A stretch of 12,026 nt of DNA from an uncultured Treponema sp. (GCA_937891125.1 CALAEZ010000306.1:1-12026), one strand, 5' to 3'; counted from the first letter of the stretch, positions 1 to 7,537 are shown. Notes: generated by a model from the letters alone, not told the origin. A program made the numbers and translations.

Positions 1-506
1 CTGCTGAGATGATGTTGTCGTTCTTTGTAAGCGTTTTGTGGTTTACATTGTAAACGATTGTCGGGAGGTCGTTACCAGCAGGAGCTGAGATAACAACTTT
101 GCGAGCACCAGCGTCGATGTGAGCCTGGCTTTTTGCCTTTGATACGTAGAAACCAGTACATTCGAGAACTACGTCTACTTTGAGTTCTCCCCAAGGAAGA
201 TCTGCTGCATTCGGTTTTGCATAGATGGTAATTTCTTTTCCGTCTACGATGATTGAACCAGGAACCTTTACGGTCTTGCCGTCTTCTTCAAGAACTGCGT
301 CCTTGTAAGAAACAGTGTGCTTGCCTTCACCGATGCGTCCCATGTAGCCACCCTGTGCGGTGTCATACTTCAAAAGATGAGCGAGCATCTTTGGGCTGGT
401 CAAGTCGTTGATAGCAACTACTTCATAACCTTCAGCGTCAAACATCTGGCGGAAAGCCAGACGACCAATGCGGCCAAAACCGTTAATAGCAACCTTTACT
501 GCCATT
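1..506 (-). CDS. gap: Glyceraldehyde-3-phosphate dehydrogenase, type I (N-terminal half, 3' end outside window)
   Basis: This enzyme oxidises and phosphorylates glyceraldehyde-3-phosphate to 1,3-bisphosphoglycerate with NAD+, in cytoplasmic glycolysis. The 168 visible codons begin MAVKVAINGFGRIGR. They show the Rossmann dinucleotide-binding motif NGFGRIGR (residues 8-15), the NDL segment near residue 33, LLKYDTAQG near 44-52, an ECTGFY segment, and a KVVISAPAGND stretch. The frame leaves the window at NDNIISA, immediately before the place where the family's catalytic SCTTN motif is expected, so the active-site cysteine cannot be checked. Family length is about 335 residues, so roughly half is present. 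The ATG at 504-506 is chosen because it has a clear AAGGAG site (513-518) at about 6-nt spacing and gives the conserved family N-terminus. It is separated from the glycosyltransferase gene by 79 bp that contain a promoter candidate, so it is probably transcribed independently. Identification is firm. Confidence 0.97.
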
Positions 507-525
507 TATTACTCCTTATCTATGC

Positions 526-539
526 CGCCTAAAGGCGGA
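526..539 (-). other. Short GC-rich hairpin in the gap leader
   Basis: A perfect 5-bp inverted repeat (CCGCC/GGCGG) with a 4-nt loop sits 7 nt upstream of the gap Shine-Dalgarno site. If the promoter candidate at 565-593 is right, it lies in the middle of a roughly 50-nt 5' leader. It has no downstream T-run on the gap strand, so it is not a convincing terminator. An mRNA-stabilising 5' stem or a chance palindrome are both possible. Confidence 0.35.
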
Positions 540-564
540 ATATTTCCAAAAAAAGTTCGGTTAC

Positions 565-593
565 AGAATACTATTTTTGCGTTTTTTAGACAA
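565..593 (-). promoter_or_regulatory. Candidate sigma70-type promoter for gap
   Basis: Reading the minus strand, TTGTCT (588-593) and TATTCT (565-570) are separated by exactly 17 nt in an A/T-rich spacer. The -35 hexamer overlaps the stop codon of the upstream glycosyltransferase gene. The placement would give a leader of about 50 nt before the gap ATG. Each hexamer matches consensus at only part of its positions, so this is a candidate based on spacing and position. Confidence 0.45.
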
Positions 594-1749
594 TAGCAGA
601 ATCTGCCGCTGCAGCAGAATCCGCCGTCAAAACCGAATCCCTGCGCCTGCAGAATGCCGCTTCTGCTTTTTCTACAAAGCTGCTTCCCCAGTAGTCGCAA
701 AGCAGGGCGCGCGCTTCTTCCTGCATTTCCGGCACAACTGCTTCATGCAGCTGCATGATGTTGTTCATCAAATAAAAGCGCGTTTTTTGCCGTATGCAGT
801 CAATTTCATTCGGAAGCAGTGTGCCTTCAGTGCGCTGCTCCAGCCACTCGCTGATTACACTGAAAACGCTTGCGGCAGAAGCAATCAGCTTCCATTTGTG
901 CATGCTGTTGATTTTGCGTGCACTTGTCATGCCGGTGTTTATGCGGTAGCGGTACACCCGGCTTTCAATGCCAACATACGTTTTTGCGTACTGCGCCAGA
1001 AAGAAAAACAGAAGCACGTCGTCTGCCATATTGCATTCAGTGTAAGGAATATTTTCGTATGCTTTCTGCCACAGCTCGCGCTTGATGAGCTTTCCCCACG
1101 TATTTGCGGTAAATGCGCCTTCTAAAAGCCAGCGGCGAAAAATGTCGCGGCCGCTAAGCCTGCCGTAAAAGATTTTTCCGTAGCGGTTCTGCGCTGCGGG
1201 CACAAAACACCCGTCCCCGCCGAACGTTCCTGCCGTGCTTGTGCCGTGCACGATGTCGAAATATTGAGGAGATGCCGAAACAAGTTCGGCATGACACGCA
1301 CCGTCATTCCAGCAAGCCGTGTCATTCCGACAAGCCACGTCATTCCGACGAAGGTCGGAATCTCTTCCACGAAAAGCCGCTTCCCACAGAGTGCGCAACG
1401 CACCTTCTTCCATTTCGTCGTCGCTGTCAACCTGCGTCAGGTAAAAGCCGCGGGCTTCATACATAAGCGTGCGGCGCACTTCAATAAGCCCGCGGTTTTC
1501 ACGGTGCTCGATAAAGCGGATGGGAACCGGCTGCCACGCGCGCTCCCTGCGGAATGTATCTGCCGCCTTCTGCGCACGGGCGACGATTTTCTTTGCATTC
1601 CGCCCGTTTTCATCGCGCCCGCAGCTTCTGTCGCTTACGATGACAATCTCGAACGAGTCAAAATCCTGCGTGTACACCGACTGCAGGCACTGGGCAAGAT
1701 AAGGCTCTGTGTCGTAAACAGGAATACAGACAGAAATGAGCGGAGACAG
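586..1749 (-). CDS. Family 2 (GT-A) glycosyltransferase with an in-frame palindromic repeat insertion
   Basis: Probably transfers a sugar from a nucleotide-sugar donor to an unknown acceptor at the cytoplasmic face of the membrane. With the start used here (387 aa) it opens with PLISVCIPVY (residues 3-12), the usual first strand of GT2 enzymes, then a Q-V-D-S-D-D-E segment (DSDD at 108-111) that supplies the DXD-type metal/nucleotide site. MADDV near 241-245 is in the region of the usual catalytic base. No membrane segment is seen. The start is uncertain. The CTG at 1747-1749 has a GGAG (1756-1759) 6 nt upstream and gives the expected MSPLIS-type N-terminus, lying 1 nt after the stop of the preceding lipoprotein gene. 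TTG at 1761 and ATG at 1815 are in-frame alternatives without a visible ribosome site. Residues about 135-162 are encoded by a repeat element (see 1261-1375) between the DSDD region and the C-terminal half. The family call is strong; substrate is unknown. Confidence 0.85.
   Translation of the reverse strand: MSPLISVCIPVYDTEPYLAQCLQSVYTQDFDSFEIVIVSDRSCGRDENGRNAKKIVARAQKAADTFRRERAWQPVPIRFIEHRENRGLIEVRRTLMYEARGFYLTQVDSDDEMEEGALRTLWEAAFRGRDSDLRRNDVACRNDTACWNDGACHAELVSASPQYFDIVHGTSTAGTFGGDGCFVPAAQNRYGKIFYGRLSGRDIFRRWLLEGAFTANTWGKLIKRELWQKAYENIPYTECNMADDVLLFFFLAQYAKTYVGIESRVYRYRINTGMTSARKINSMHKWKLIASAASVFSVISEWLEQRTEGTLLPNEIDCIRQKTRFYLMNNIMQLHEAVVPEMQEEARALLCDYWGSSFVEKAEAAFCRRRDSVLTADSAAAADSAIV
1261..1375. 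repeat. Composite palindromic repeat element inside the glycosyltransferase gene
   Basis: Two hairpins flank a short tandem array. The first has an 8-bp stem, ATGCCGAA at 1272-1279 and TTCGGCAT at 1285-1292. The second has an 8-bp stem, ATTCCGAC at 1342-1349 and GTCGGAAT at 1354-1361. Between and into them run three 18-nt units starting with GTCATTCC at 1303, 1321 and 1339. In the gene's frame these read RNDVAC, RNDTAC and WNDGAC followed by HAELVSASPQ. In another minus-strand frame the element reads IPTFVGMT and VMPNLFRH, peptides I recognise as typical translations of dispersed palindromic (REP-like) repeats in many bacterial genomes. Outer boundaries are approximate. Confidence 0.8.
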
Positions 1750-1750
1750 C

Positions 1751-3817
1751 TTATTCTCCAACTGGAATACCAAAAGCAAAAAAGCCCGAAGTGCTTGAAC
1801 TATAGCTAGAACCATTAGATATATAAGCTGAAGACGAAGAACCTGAAAAGAAATTTACAGCATCACAAGAAGATCCATATACAGACGATGACAAATCGCT
1901 TTCAAAAGTGCAGTCGACCGCTGAGGTTTTAGAAATAGCGAATGATTCTAAGTCTACCGTAACAACACGGTTTACATTCTTGTAACAGAAAACGCCGTCG
2001 TCATTCGTATAAAAGGCCAGTCCGTCGTCTGCAATAATAAGCTTTTTAGGTTTAACGGCAATAAACTTCTTCGGTCCATAAAAATATTCGGTTGCAGTTG
2101 TATCTGACGGAGCATATATGTCGATTCCTGAGGATGAATTATACGTAAATACCATAGGATTCCCCACTTCATAACCTCCAGAGGATTCATCATAAGTGGC
2201 TGAATCATATAACTGCATGTAAGAATAGTTAACGACACAGTAGCCGTAAAATTCCGATGAGGACGTACTAAGGTTTTCTGTAGTAAGTCCCAGCGTAGAA
2301 ACCGCATTATTCCACAAGTTTACCTTTACAACCGCTCCCCGGCTGTAGAGCGAGGAACTTTCACTAGTCTCGATATCGCGCACCAATATGTACAGACAGC
2401 CGTCCTGATAGAGACAGTCGGTAATGGTGGGGGAGCTTAATTCAAGCGAGCCGTCAAGCGCTGTACTCGTAAGATCGACAGTGTACGAGCTGTCGGAGAT
2501 TGCGGTTGCATCTGACAGGTCTGCCGTGTACAGGGTGATTGAATACCCGCCTGAATCTGAATCAACAGCAAGCTTCGGGATATATAGCACATCGCCGTAG
2601 ATGGCATACGCTGGTACTTCATAAGAAATAGCCTCATTATCTTCCATGAGTGCATACGTGTATGTATCAGGTGAACCGGATGTAATATAGTTTGGTCTTT
2701 TTGCAAGTGTAGACTGCACAAGCATATAAAATGCACTCGTCTTGCGGTCTATTGTTATTGCACCCGTACCAGCCCAGGTATCATCAGAGGGCAGATTTGC
2801 ATTGTTGGAGTACACTTGGTATGTCGCAGAAGTATCTTCGGTCGCTTCGGTAGCCTGCGCAATAATGTAATAATTTCCGTCTGCGTCAAAGCAGAAAGAA
2901 TCTACCGACGTGCTGAGTGATGAGCATACTTCATCTCCCGAAGAAAGAGAGTAGCTTATTCCGCTTGAATCGGCGCTGTACAATATCGTATCGGTGGCGG
3001 GCACTATCTCCGTGCCGTAGCTTTCAATCAAATCGCTTGTAATGGTAAACACACCGTCTGAAATATACGCGCTGTCGCCCACCCAGGTGTCGGTTGTAAA
3101 CCCTGCAAAGACGGAAACCGCCTCCGTGCAGCTGTACAGCTCATTTCCGTTGCTGTCAGAAAAGATAAAAGTTACAAGATGGCTTCCGGTTGGCACTTCG
3201 GGTAGCGCAACAGTTGCGCTGCCGTCGCTAAAAGTAAATGATGCAGAATCTATATCTATAGCCTTTGCGCTTACTGTAACTGTGCTTATACTGCTTGTTT
3301 CATTTGCAATTACAAGCGAAACGCTTCCAGTATAGCCGCTTGAGCTAGAAAAAACGCCTGTATCTAAACTCAAAGACAGCACAACATCGTCTAACGCCGA
3401 ACCGCTTGTAACGGTAATTTCAGTTGTACCCGTAAAGCATGCAATACCGTTTTCGTTTTCGTCTGTGAGTGCAGAAGCTGTGCCGGTAAGCGTCCATGTT
3501 CCCTCAGACGGAAGCGTAAGCGAAAAAGTGCCGTCGCCTGAAAGATTCGTAGCGGAAGCCGTTTCAGTGTCCTTTGTTGCAGTAAGCGCATAGCTGATAT
3601 CACTTAAGGAGCTTACTGCAGAGCGCATGGATGAGCGAGAAAGCAGCGCACCGGGAAGCGCTCCTTCTACAGAAAGAGTTCCGCGCACCGTGCATGCACC
3701 GCCGCTTGCGGCATTGCCACCGTTTATGTCAGAACAGGCGGTAAAAGTTAGCGGCACAAACAAAATTGCGCAAAAAGCCGCCACGCAGCATATATGTTTA
3801 AAAAATCGTTTGTTCAT
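1751..3817 (-). CDS. Ser/Thr-rich lipoprotein with Ig-like N-terminal module and propeller-like C-terminal half
   Basis: Predicted lipid-anchored envelope protein of 688 aa, function unknown. A basic start (MNKRFFKH), a hydrophobic stretch and the lipobox F-T-A-C with Cys28 indicate signal peptidase II processing. A short linker carries SRSSMRSA near residues 53-60, followed by a beta-sandwich-like module with SEGTWTLTGTA and repeated TTEITVTSG-type strands. The C-terminal part contains repeated short motifs such as FCFDADGNYYI, YQDGCLYI and KPKKLIIADDGLAFY, spaced like blades of a beta-propeller; similar segments occur in Treponema lipoproteins. The start is ATG 3815-3817 because GGAGGAG (3822-3828) lies just upstream and the product starts with a proper signal peptide; an in-frame GTG at 3841 would overlap the previous stop. 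It is the third lipoprotein gene of the set, only 20 bp after its neighbour, and its stop abuts the glycosyltransferase start. Confidence 0.85.
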   Translation of the reverse strand: MNKRFFKHICCVAAFCAILFVPLTFTACSDINGGNAASGGACTVRGTLSVEGALPGALLSRSSMRSAVSSLSDISYALTATKDTETASATNLSGDGTFSLTLPSEGTWTLTGTASALTDENENGIACFTGTTEITVTSGSALDDVVLSLSLDTGVFSSSSGYTGSVSLVIANETSSISTVTVSAKAIDIDSASFTFSDGSATVALPEVPTGSHLVTFIFSDSNGNELYSCTEAVSVFAGFTTDTWVGDSAYISDGVFTITSDLIESYGTEIVPATDTILYSADSSGISYSLSSGDEVCSSLSTSVDSFCFDADGNYYIIAQATEATEDTSATYQVYSNNANLPSDDTWAGTGAITIDRKTSAFYMLVQSTLAKRPNYITSGSPDTYTYALMEDNEAISYEVPAYAIYGDVLYIPKLAVDSDSGGYSITLYTADLSDATAISDSSYTVDLTSTALDGSLELSSPTITDCLYQDGCLYILVRDIETSESSSLYSRGAVVKVNLWNNAVSTLGLTTENLSTSSSEFYGYCVVNYSYMQLYDSATYDESSGGYEVGNPMVFTYNSSSGIDIYAPSDTTATEYFYGPKKFIAVKPKKLIIADDGLAFYTNDDGVFCYKNVNRVVTVDLESFAISKTSAVDCTFESDLSSSVYGSSCDAVNFFSGSSSSAYISNGSSYSSSTSGFFAFGIPVGE

Positions 3818-3821
3818 AAAA

Positions 3822-3828
3822 CTCCTCC
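3822..3828 (-). promoter_or_regulatory. Shine-Dalgarno site that fixes the start of the third lipoprotein gene
   Basis: GGAGGAG on the minus strand, 4 nt before ATG 3815-3817. It lies downstream of the alternative GTG start at 3841, whose use would place the ribosome site inside the coding sequence, so it argues for the shorter protein with an intact lipoprotein signal peptide. Confidence 0.8.
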
Positions 3829-3837
3829 GTTTTTTAC

Positions 3838-6162
3838 TCACTTTGTTATGCTTATATATGTCGCAGGAGAAGCAATATAAGCATCTGCAGTTGTTGCGGA
3901 AGCGTCATCTGCGCTTGTTCCTGCTGTAACAGTCAGGCTACTATCAACCGTAAGCGTGCCATGGTTTGAATTTCCATAGCCTGCACCAATACCGCTAGCA
4001 TATGTGTTAATTTCGTTGCCATCATCATCATGGTCAGTATCAGTTCCACCTATTGCCGTGACTGTACCACCGTAAATTTCAACCGTGCCGCCAGCTCCTC
4101 CTGTTCCAGTACTTCCGCCACCGCCAATACCAGCTCCAGTATACGAGCCAGTCGCAGCTACTGTACCGCCATATATTTTCACGGTGCCACCATCGCCGCC
4201 AAAACCACCGCCGATACCAGCCCCCCATGAGCTGCCTGTTGAAGTAATTTCACCATCATAAACAATAAGAGTTCCCCCATTGGATCTACCACCAATACCA
4301 GGCTCTCCGCTTCCGCCCGTTGCTGTAATTGTTCCGCCATAGACAGTAACAGCACCACCAGTAATACCATCACTATCACCACCGCCGCCAATACCAGCTC
4401 CTTCAGCACCACCAGTTACAGTAATCAATCCGTCGTGAATAACAACACTTCCGCAACTTGCATTCACGCCACCAATTGCTGCAGCATTTTGATAGCCAGT
4501 CGCTACGAACGTACCAGAACCGCTAACAGCAGTGTAAATAGTAAGACTATTATCAGTAGATACGGTGATACCCTGACTTGCAGTAAGCGTAACACCGCGA
4601 GCAAGAATAATGCTTACATTTCCACTAACTGTAATGCGGTTTGAAATCGTTACATCTTTCTGTGCAATATAAAAGCCTGTCGACAATGCTGTGGAAGATT
4701 CTGTAAGAGGCTCTGCATTTGCCGTATTTTCGGTATACTCAACAGCACTTCCAGACCAGCTCGCCTGTTGATATGTTGCAGAAACTAACGATAAATCATT
4801 TGCCGTCACCGTAAACGTACTGCTGCTTATAACGCAATTGTACGTTGCCGTAACATACAGCTGATAGCTGTAGCCGCTTGGAAGCGGTGTGTTGACAGAA
4901 AGGCTAATCGTTCCTGCGCTCTCGTCAACCGTGTAGTATTCTTTATCTGAGTCAAGCGAGTTTATATCAGTGCCCTTATACAGAAGGGCTGCCGTATATG
5001 TTACATCGCTTGTAACTGCGTTTCCGTCTGAATCAGCAGCACTAAATGTAATCGTTCCACTGTTCAGGTAAGGGAATGTTGTCGTGTCTACGCTGATGGT
5101 AAGGGAGCTGTTGTTTTCGCTAAAGCGTCCGCTTGCCGTGTTGTAATAGCGGGCATAGAGCGTCTTATCTCCTGTTGAGCCGGAAGCAATTTCGGTCACC
5201 GCACTGCCTGAAAAATCGCTGTTCTCGTACCAGCCTGCAAAGCTGTAGCCGTCTTTTTCCATCTGTGGAAGCGTTATGCTATCGCTCTTTCGTGAGTACT
5301 TGTAGGTTTTTGCTTCTCCATCTGCAAGTGAGCCGTTGTTATCGTAGTAAGTGATCGTGTAGGTTTCGTTTAGGCTGACGCTTTGGGTATACGTTGTTGT
5401 AATGCCGTTTGCAATGCGCACGCAGTACGGAAGGCTGTTGAGCGCTTCGCTCACGCCGTCAGCGTAAAAATCAAACGTGAGCCAGTAGGTGCCGCCAGAA
5501 AGTGCCGTATCTTCTGAATCTATGCTCCGGCTGTAGGTGGCAGTATAGGTGCCGTCGTCGGCTGCCGTAAACTCGGTAATGGAAAGCGTGTCAATTTCTT
5601 CTGACTGCGAGGCATTACACAGCGTTGCCACCACGCTTGAAATAGCACTGTCAGCGTCACTGAATGAAAGCGAAATGCTTAAGCCTCCATACGAAACGGT
5701 AGAGGCAAGCGTAAAGGAGATTTTGTTTGTTTCCTCCGCTTCGATAGTTGCAGTCGTTGAGTCAGCAAAAGAAATGCCGTTAAGCTCTGCCGTAAGCGTA
5801 AAGCTCCAAGTGCCCGTCTGGATTTCTATCTGTGTGCCGGTAAGAGCTGAAAGAGAGGTTGCTGTAGCAAGCGTTTGCTCCTCACCGCCGCTTCGCGTTC
5901 CGGTAAGCACAAGGTTGGAAAGAGCATCTGCGTCTGCATCATACGAAATGGAGCGGGCAGCCATCTGTGTAGAAGAGCGGAGCACCGTTGCAGAGCCGAC
6001 CACCAGATACGTTTTTCCGTCAGCAGATGTCTTTTTGCCCGAAGAAGCATCAAGCACATTCGAGCAGGCGGTAAGCGCAAAAAGAGATGCCATAAGTACA
6101 GCAAGGCCACCCCCACTTTTCGCCTTAAACAAGGGCTTTTTCAATATCGTCTTTATGTTCAT
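3838..6162 (-). CDS. Large lipoprotein with InlB-type repeat and glycine-rich GAGIGGG repeat domain
   Basis: Predicted lipid-anchored surface protein of 774 aa. The lipobox L-T-A-C places the lipidated Cys at residue 33. An Ig-like module follows (about 55-155), starting with STQMAARS and including TGTWSFTLTAEL, similar in plan to the neighbouring lipoprotein's N-terminal module. Residues 268-340 form one InlB B-repeat (TITYYDNNG ... DGYSFAGWY ... KTLYARY). Residues about 345-460 look like further beta-sandwich. Residues about 505-750 are imperfect repeats of about 25-30 aa of the form GGTVxIYGGTVxAxG...GAGIGGG, a pattern suggesting a beta-solenoid or carbohydrate-binding-type fold. One unit carries an insert D-T-D-H-D-D-D-G-N-E (708-717) that fits a DxDxDG calcium loop. 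ATG 6160-6162 has GAGGAG at 6170-6175. It starts 38 bp after the first lipoprotein gene. A role in adhesion or glycan binding is inference. Confidence 0.86.
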   Translation of the reverse strand: MNIKTILKKPLFKAKSGGGLAVLMASLFALTACSNVLDASSGKKTSADGKTYLVVGSATVLRSSTQMAARSISYDADADALSNLVLTGTRSGGEEQTLATATSLSALTGTQIEIQTGTWSFTLTAELNGISFADSTTATIEAEETNKISFTLASTVSYGGLSISLSFSDADSAISSVVATLCNASQSEEIDTLSITEFTAADDGTYTATYSRSIDSEDTALSGGTYWLTFDFYADGVSEALNSLPYCVRIANGITTTYTQSVSLNETYTITYYDNNGSLADGEAKTYKYSRKSDSITLPQMEKDGYSFAGWYENSDFSGSAVTEIASGSTGDKTLYARYYNTASGRFSENNSSLTISVDTTTFPYLNSGTITFSAADSDGNAVTSDVTYTAALLYKGTDINSLDSDKEYYTVDESAGTISLSVNTPLPSGYSYQLYVTATYNCVISSSTFTVTANDLSLVSATYQQASWSGSAVEYTENTANAEPLTESSTALSTGFYIAQKDVTISNRITVSGNVSIILARGVTLTASQGITVSTDNSLTIYTAVSGSGTFVATGYQNAAAIGGVNASCGSVVIHDGLITVTGGAEGAGIGGGGDSDGITGGAVTVYGGTITATGGSGEPGIGGRSNGGTLIVYDGEITSTGSSWGAGIGGGFGGDGGTVKIYGGTVAATGSYTGAGIGGGGSTGTGGAGGTVEIYGGTVTAIGGTDTDHDDDGNEINTYASGIGAGYGNSNHGTLTVDSSLTVTAGTSADDASATTADAYIASPATYISITK
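3913..4488 (-). repeat. Coding tandem repeats, GGTVxIYGG...GAGIGGG units
   Basis: At least five imperfect protein repeats lie in residues about 559-750 of the second lipoprotein. The GIGG cores fall near residues 563, 591, 622, 650 and 679, with a degenerate GIGAGYGN at 724-731. Each is preceded by a (I/V)(H/Y)(D/G)G(L/T/E)(I/V)T strand pair. The last full unit is lengthened by a D-rich insertion. Nucleotide identity among units is only partial, so they are old or under selection at the protein level. Confidence 0.8.
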
Positions 6163-6200
6163 GCGTTTTCTCCTCGTGATTTATTCGCTATTTCTCTATT

Positions 6201-7523
6201 CTAATCCGTCATTCCAAACGAGGTGGTAAAATCAGAATCAGTGTACCAGCCGTAGAATGTGTAGCCGTCCTGCGAGAGTGCGTCTGGCTCTTCTGCCAAG
6301 CGCCCTTCGCTCACATACTGCGTACTTACGGTTAAGTCGTCAGCTTTGGTGTCAAAGCTGATTGTGTAGATTGCCGTCCAAGTAATCTGCGCCGTGTATG
6401 AATAATAGTTTCCGCTAGAATCGGTTGCAGAAAGTGCAATGTCGTACACGCCAGTTACCCATTCGCTTGCGTCAACCGTAAGCACGTTACCGATTTCGTC
6501 CTGCGTCTTGCCGTCAACTGTCCAGGTGTACGAGCTGTAGCCTTCGTCTGCGGTAAAGGTAAGCGTTGTCGGCACGCTATCGGTTTCTTCGGTGGTTGAG
6601 CCTGTCGAAACCTCTACATTAATGTCGCTTGTTTCGTCTACAGCGATAGTAACCGTCGTGCTGACCGTGCCGTCTTCTTCGGTATCATCTGAGCTGCTGC
6701 CAAAGGTAATGGTCACTCCGCGGGCACTCGTTACCGAAAAAGATTCATCTGAGGCTGTTATCCTCTGGGAATACGGTTTTGTCACTAGCGCATAGTCGGT
6801 GCTGCCGGCGGGAAGATAGGCATATTCGGTCACCACCAGCGCATTGTACGAGCCATCAGCCGCCAGATCTTCTATCGTCCAGGTGCCGAACGAAACGACA
6901 CGCTCACTTTCATCAGATTCCGCACAGTAGTCCACCTGATAAAAGCCTTCGGTAAAGACAGAGTCGCCAGCTTTCGCCGCATCTGAAAGCGTGCCGATAC
7001 GCCGCAGCGTGTAGGTGCCGCTGTCGCCGGAAACCGTGCCGGAAAGCGGCTCATCATCCTCGACATATGCAGACCACAGCGGAAGCGGAATCAGATTATC
7101 GCCTGCCGTTATGCTTACCGTGCTGCTTTCCCCATACCACATAGGGCTCAGATAGGTTGCGCCGTCATACGTATATTTTAGATAGCAGAAGGCACGGGCA
7201 TACACCGAGCTTCCTACAGGAATGGCGTCAAACGAAAGCGTTTTGCCGCTGGAGATGAATGCATGAGCTGACGCGCTGGTCGTTTGGGACGCCGTATAGT
7301 CGCCGAGCAGGGCAACAGTAACGCAGAATGACTCCTCAGAGGTTGCCTCGCCAGATTCTTCTTCGGCAGTCGCTTCCTCTACAGCCGCGCGGGCAATGCG
7401 CGATACAAGCGAGCCGTCAAACGAAAAGGTAACGGAAGCATTTCGCTGCTGATTAAAATTTGAACACGAAAAAAGCAGAACAGAAGCAAGCAGTGAACAT
7501 AAAAAAACGATACTATTTTTCAT
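6201..7523 (-). CDS. Lipoprotein with Ig/PKD-like domain and a C-terminal partial InlB-type repeat
   Basis: Predicted lipid-anchored envelope protein of 440 aa, function unknown. MKNSIVFLC followed by a hydrophobic core and L-F-S-C gives a lipobox with Cys20. A SRIARAA segment (41-47) precedes an acidic stretch and a beta-rich module that closes with GESSTVSITAGDN (131-143). Residues about 318-382 resemble a PKD/Ig-like domain (YTWTVDGK, GVYDIALSATDSSGN). Residues 386-432 start an InlB-type repeat (YTISFDTKAD ... DGYTFYGWYTDSDF), but the protein stops at FGMTD and lacks the closing ITLYAKW-type strand. The start is ATG 7521-7523, chosen because GGAGGAA (7531-7537) is 7 nt upstream; the in-frame ATG at 7556 would add a non-signal extension and bury that site. 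First gene after the promoter at 7577-7605, so it probably heads the lipoprotein operon. Confidence 0.84.
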   Translation of the reverse strand: MKNSIVFLCSLLASVLLFSCSNFNQQRNASVTFSFDGSLVSRIARAAVEEATAEEESGEATSEESFCVTVALLGDYTASQTTSASAHAFISSGKTLSFDAIPVGSSVYARAFCYLKYTYDGATYLSPMWYGESSTVSITAGDNLIPLPLWSAYVEDDEPLSGTVSGDSGTYTLRRIGTLSDAAKAGDSVFTEGFYQVDYCAESDESERVVSFGTWTIEDLAADGSYNALVVTEYAYLPAGSTDYALVTKPYSQRITASDESFSVTSARGVTITFGSSSDDTEEDGTVSTTVTIAVDETSDINVEVSTGSTTEETDSVPTTLTFTADEGYSSYTWTVDGKTQDEIGNVLTVDASEWVTGVYDIALSATDSSGNYYSYTAQITWTAIYTISFDTKADDLTVSTQYVSEGRLAEEPDALSQDGYTFYGWYTDSDFTTSFGMTD

Positions 7524-7530
7524 AAGCGAC

Positions 7531-7537
7531 TTCCTCC
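7531..7537 (-). promoter_or_regulatory. Shine-Dalgarno site that fixes the start of the first lipoprotein gene
   Basis: GGAGGAA on the minus strand, 7 nt before ATG 7521-7523. It decides against the longer reading from ATG 7556. Confidence 0.8.

Noticed and set aside
526..539. GC-rich hairpin as a terminator for the glycosyltransferase gene
   Set aside because: No T-run follows it on the minus strand and it lies downstream of the promoter candidate, inside the gap leader.
577..1125. 182-codon open frame on the plus strand
   Set aside because: Antisense to the C-terminal half of the glycosyltransferase, with no recognisable motif.
1303..1356. Three regularly spaced GTCATTCC repeats considered as a CRISPR array
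   Set aside because: The period is 18 nt with no unique spacers, the units lie inside a coding frame, and there are no cas genes nearby.
1122..1430. 102-codon minus-strand frame containing IPTFVGMT and VMPNLFRH
   Set aside because: These peptides are the usual spurious translations of the palindromic repeat element. The frame overlaps the well-supported glycosyltransferase frame.
5549..6229. 226-codon open frame on the plus strand
   Set aside because: It lies wholly opposite the second lipoprotein gene, shows no domain or ribosome site, and its composition mirrors the Ser/Thr/Ala codons of the real gene. The minus-strand gene has a signal peptide, lipobox and recognised repeats.
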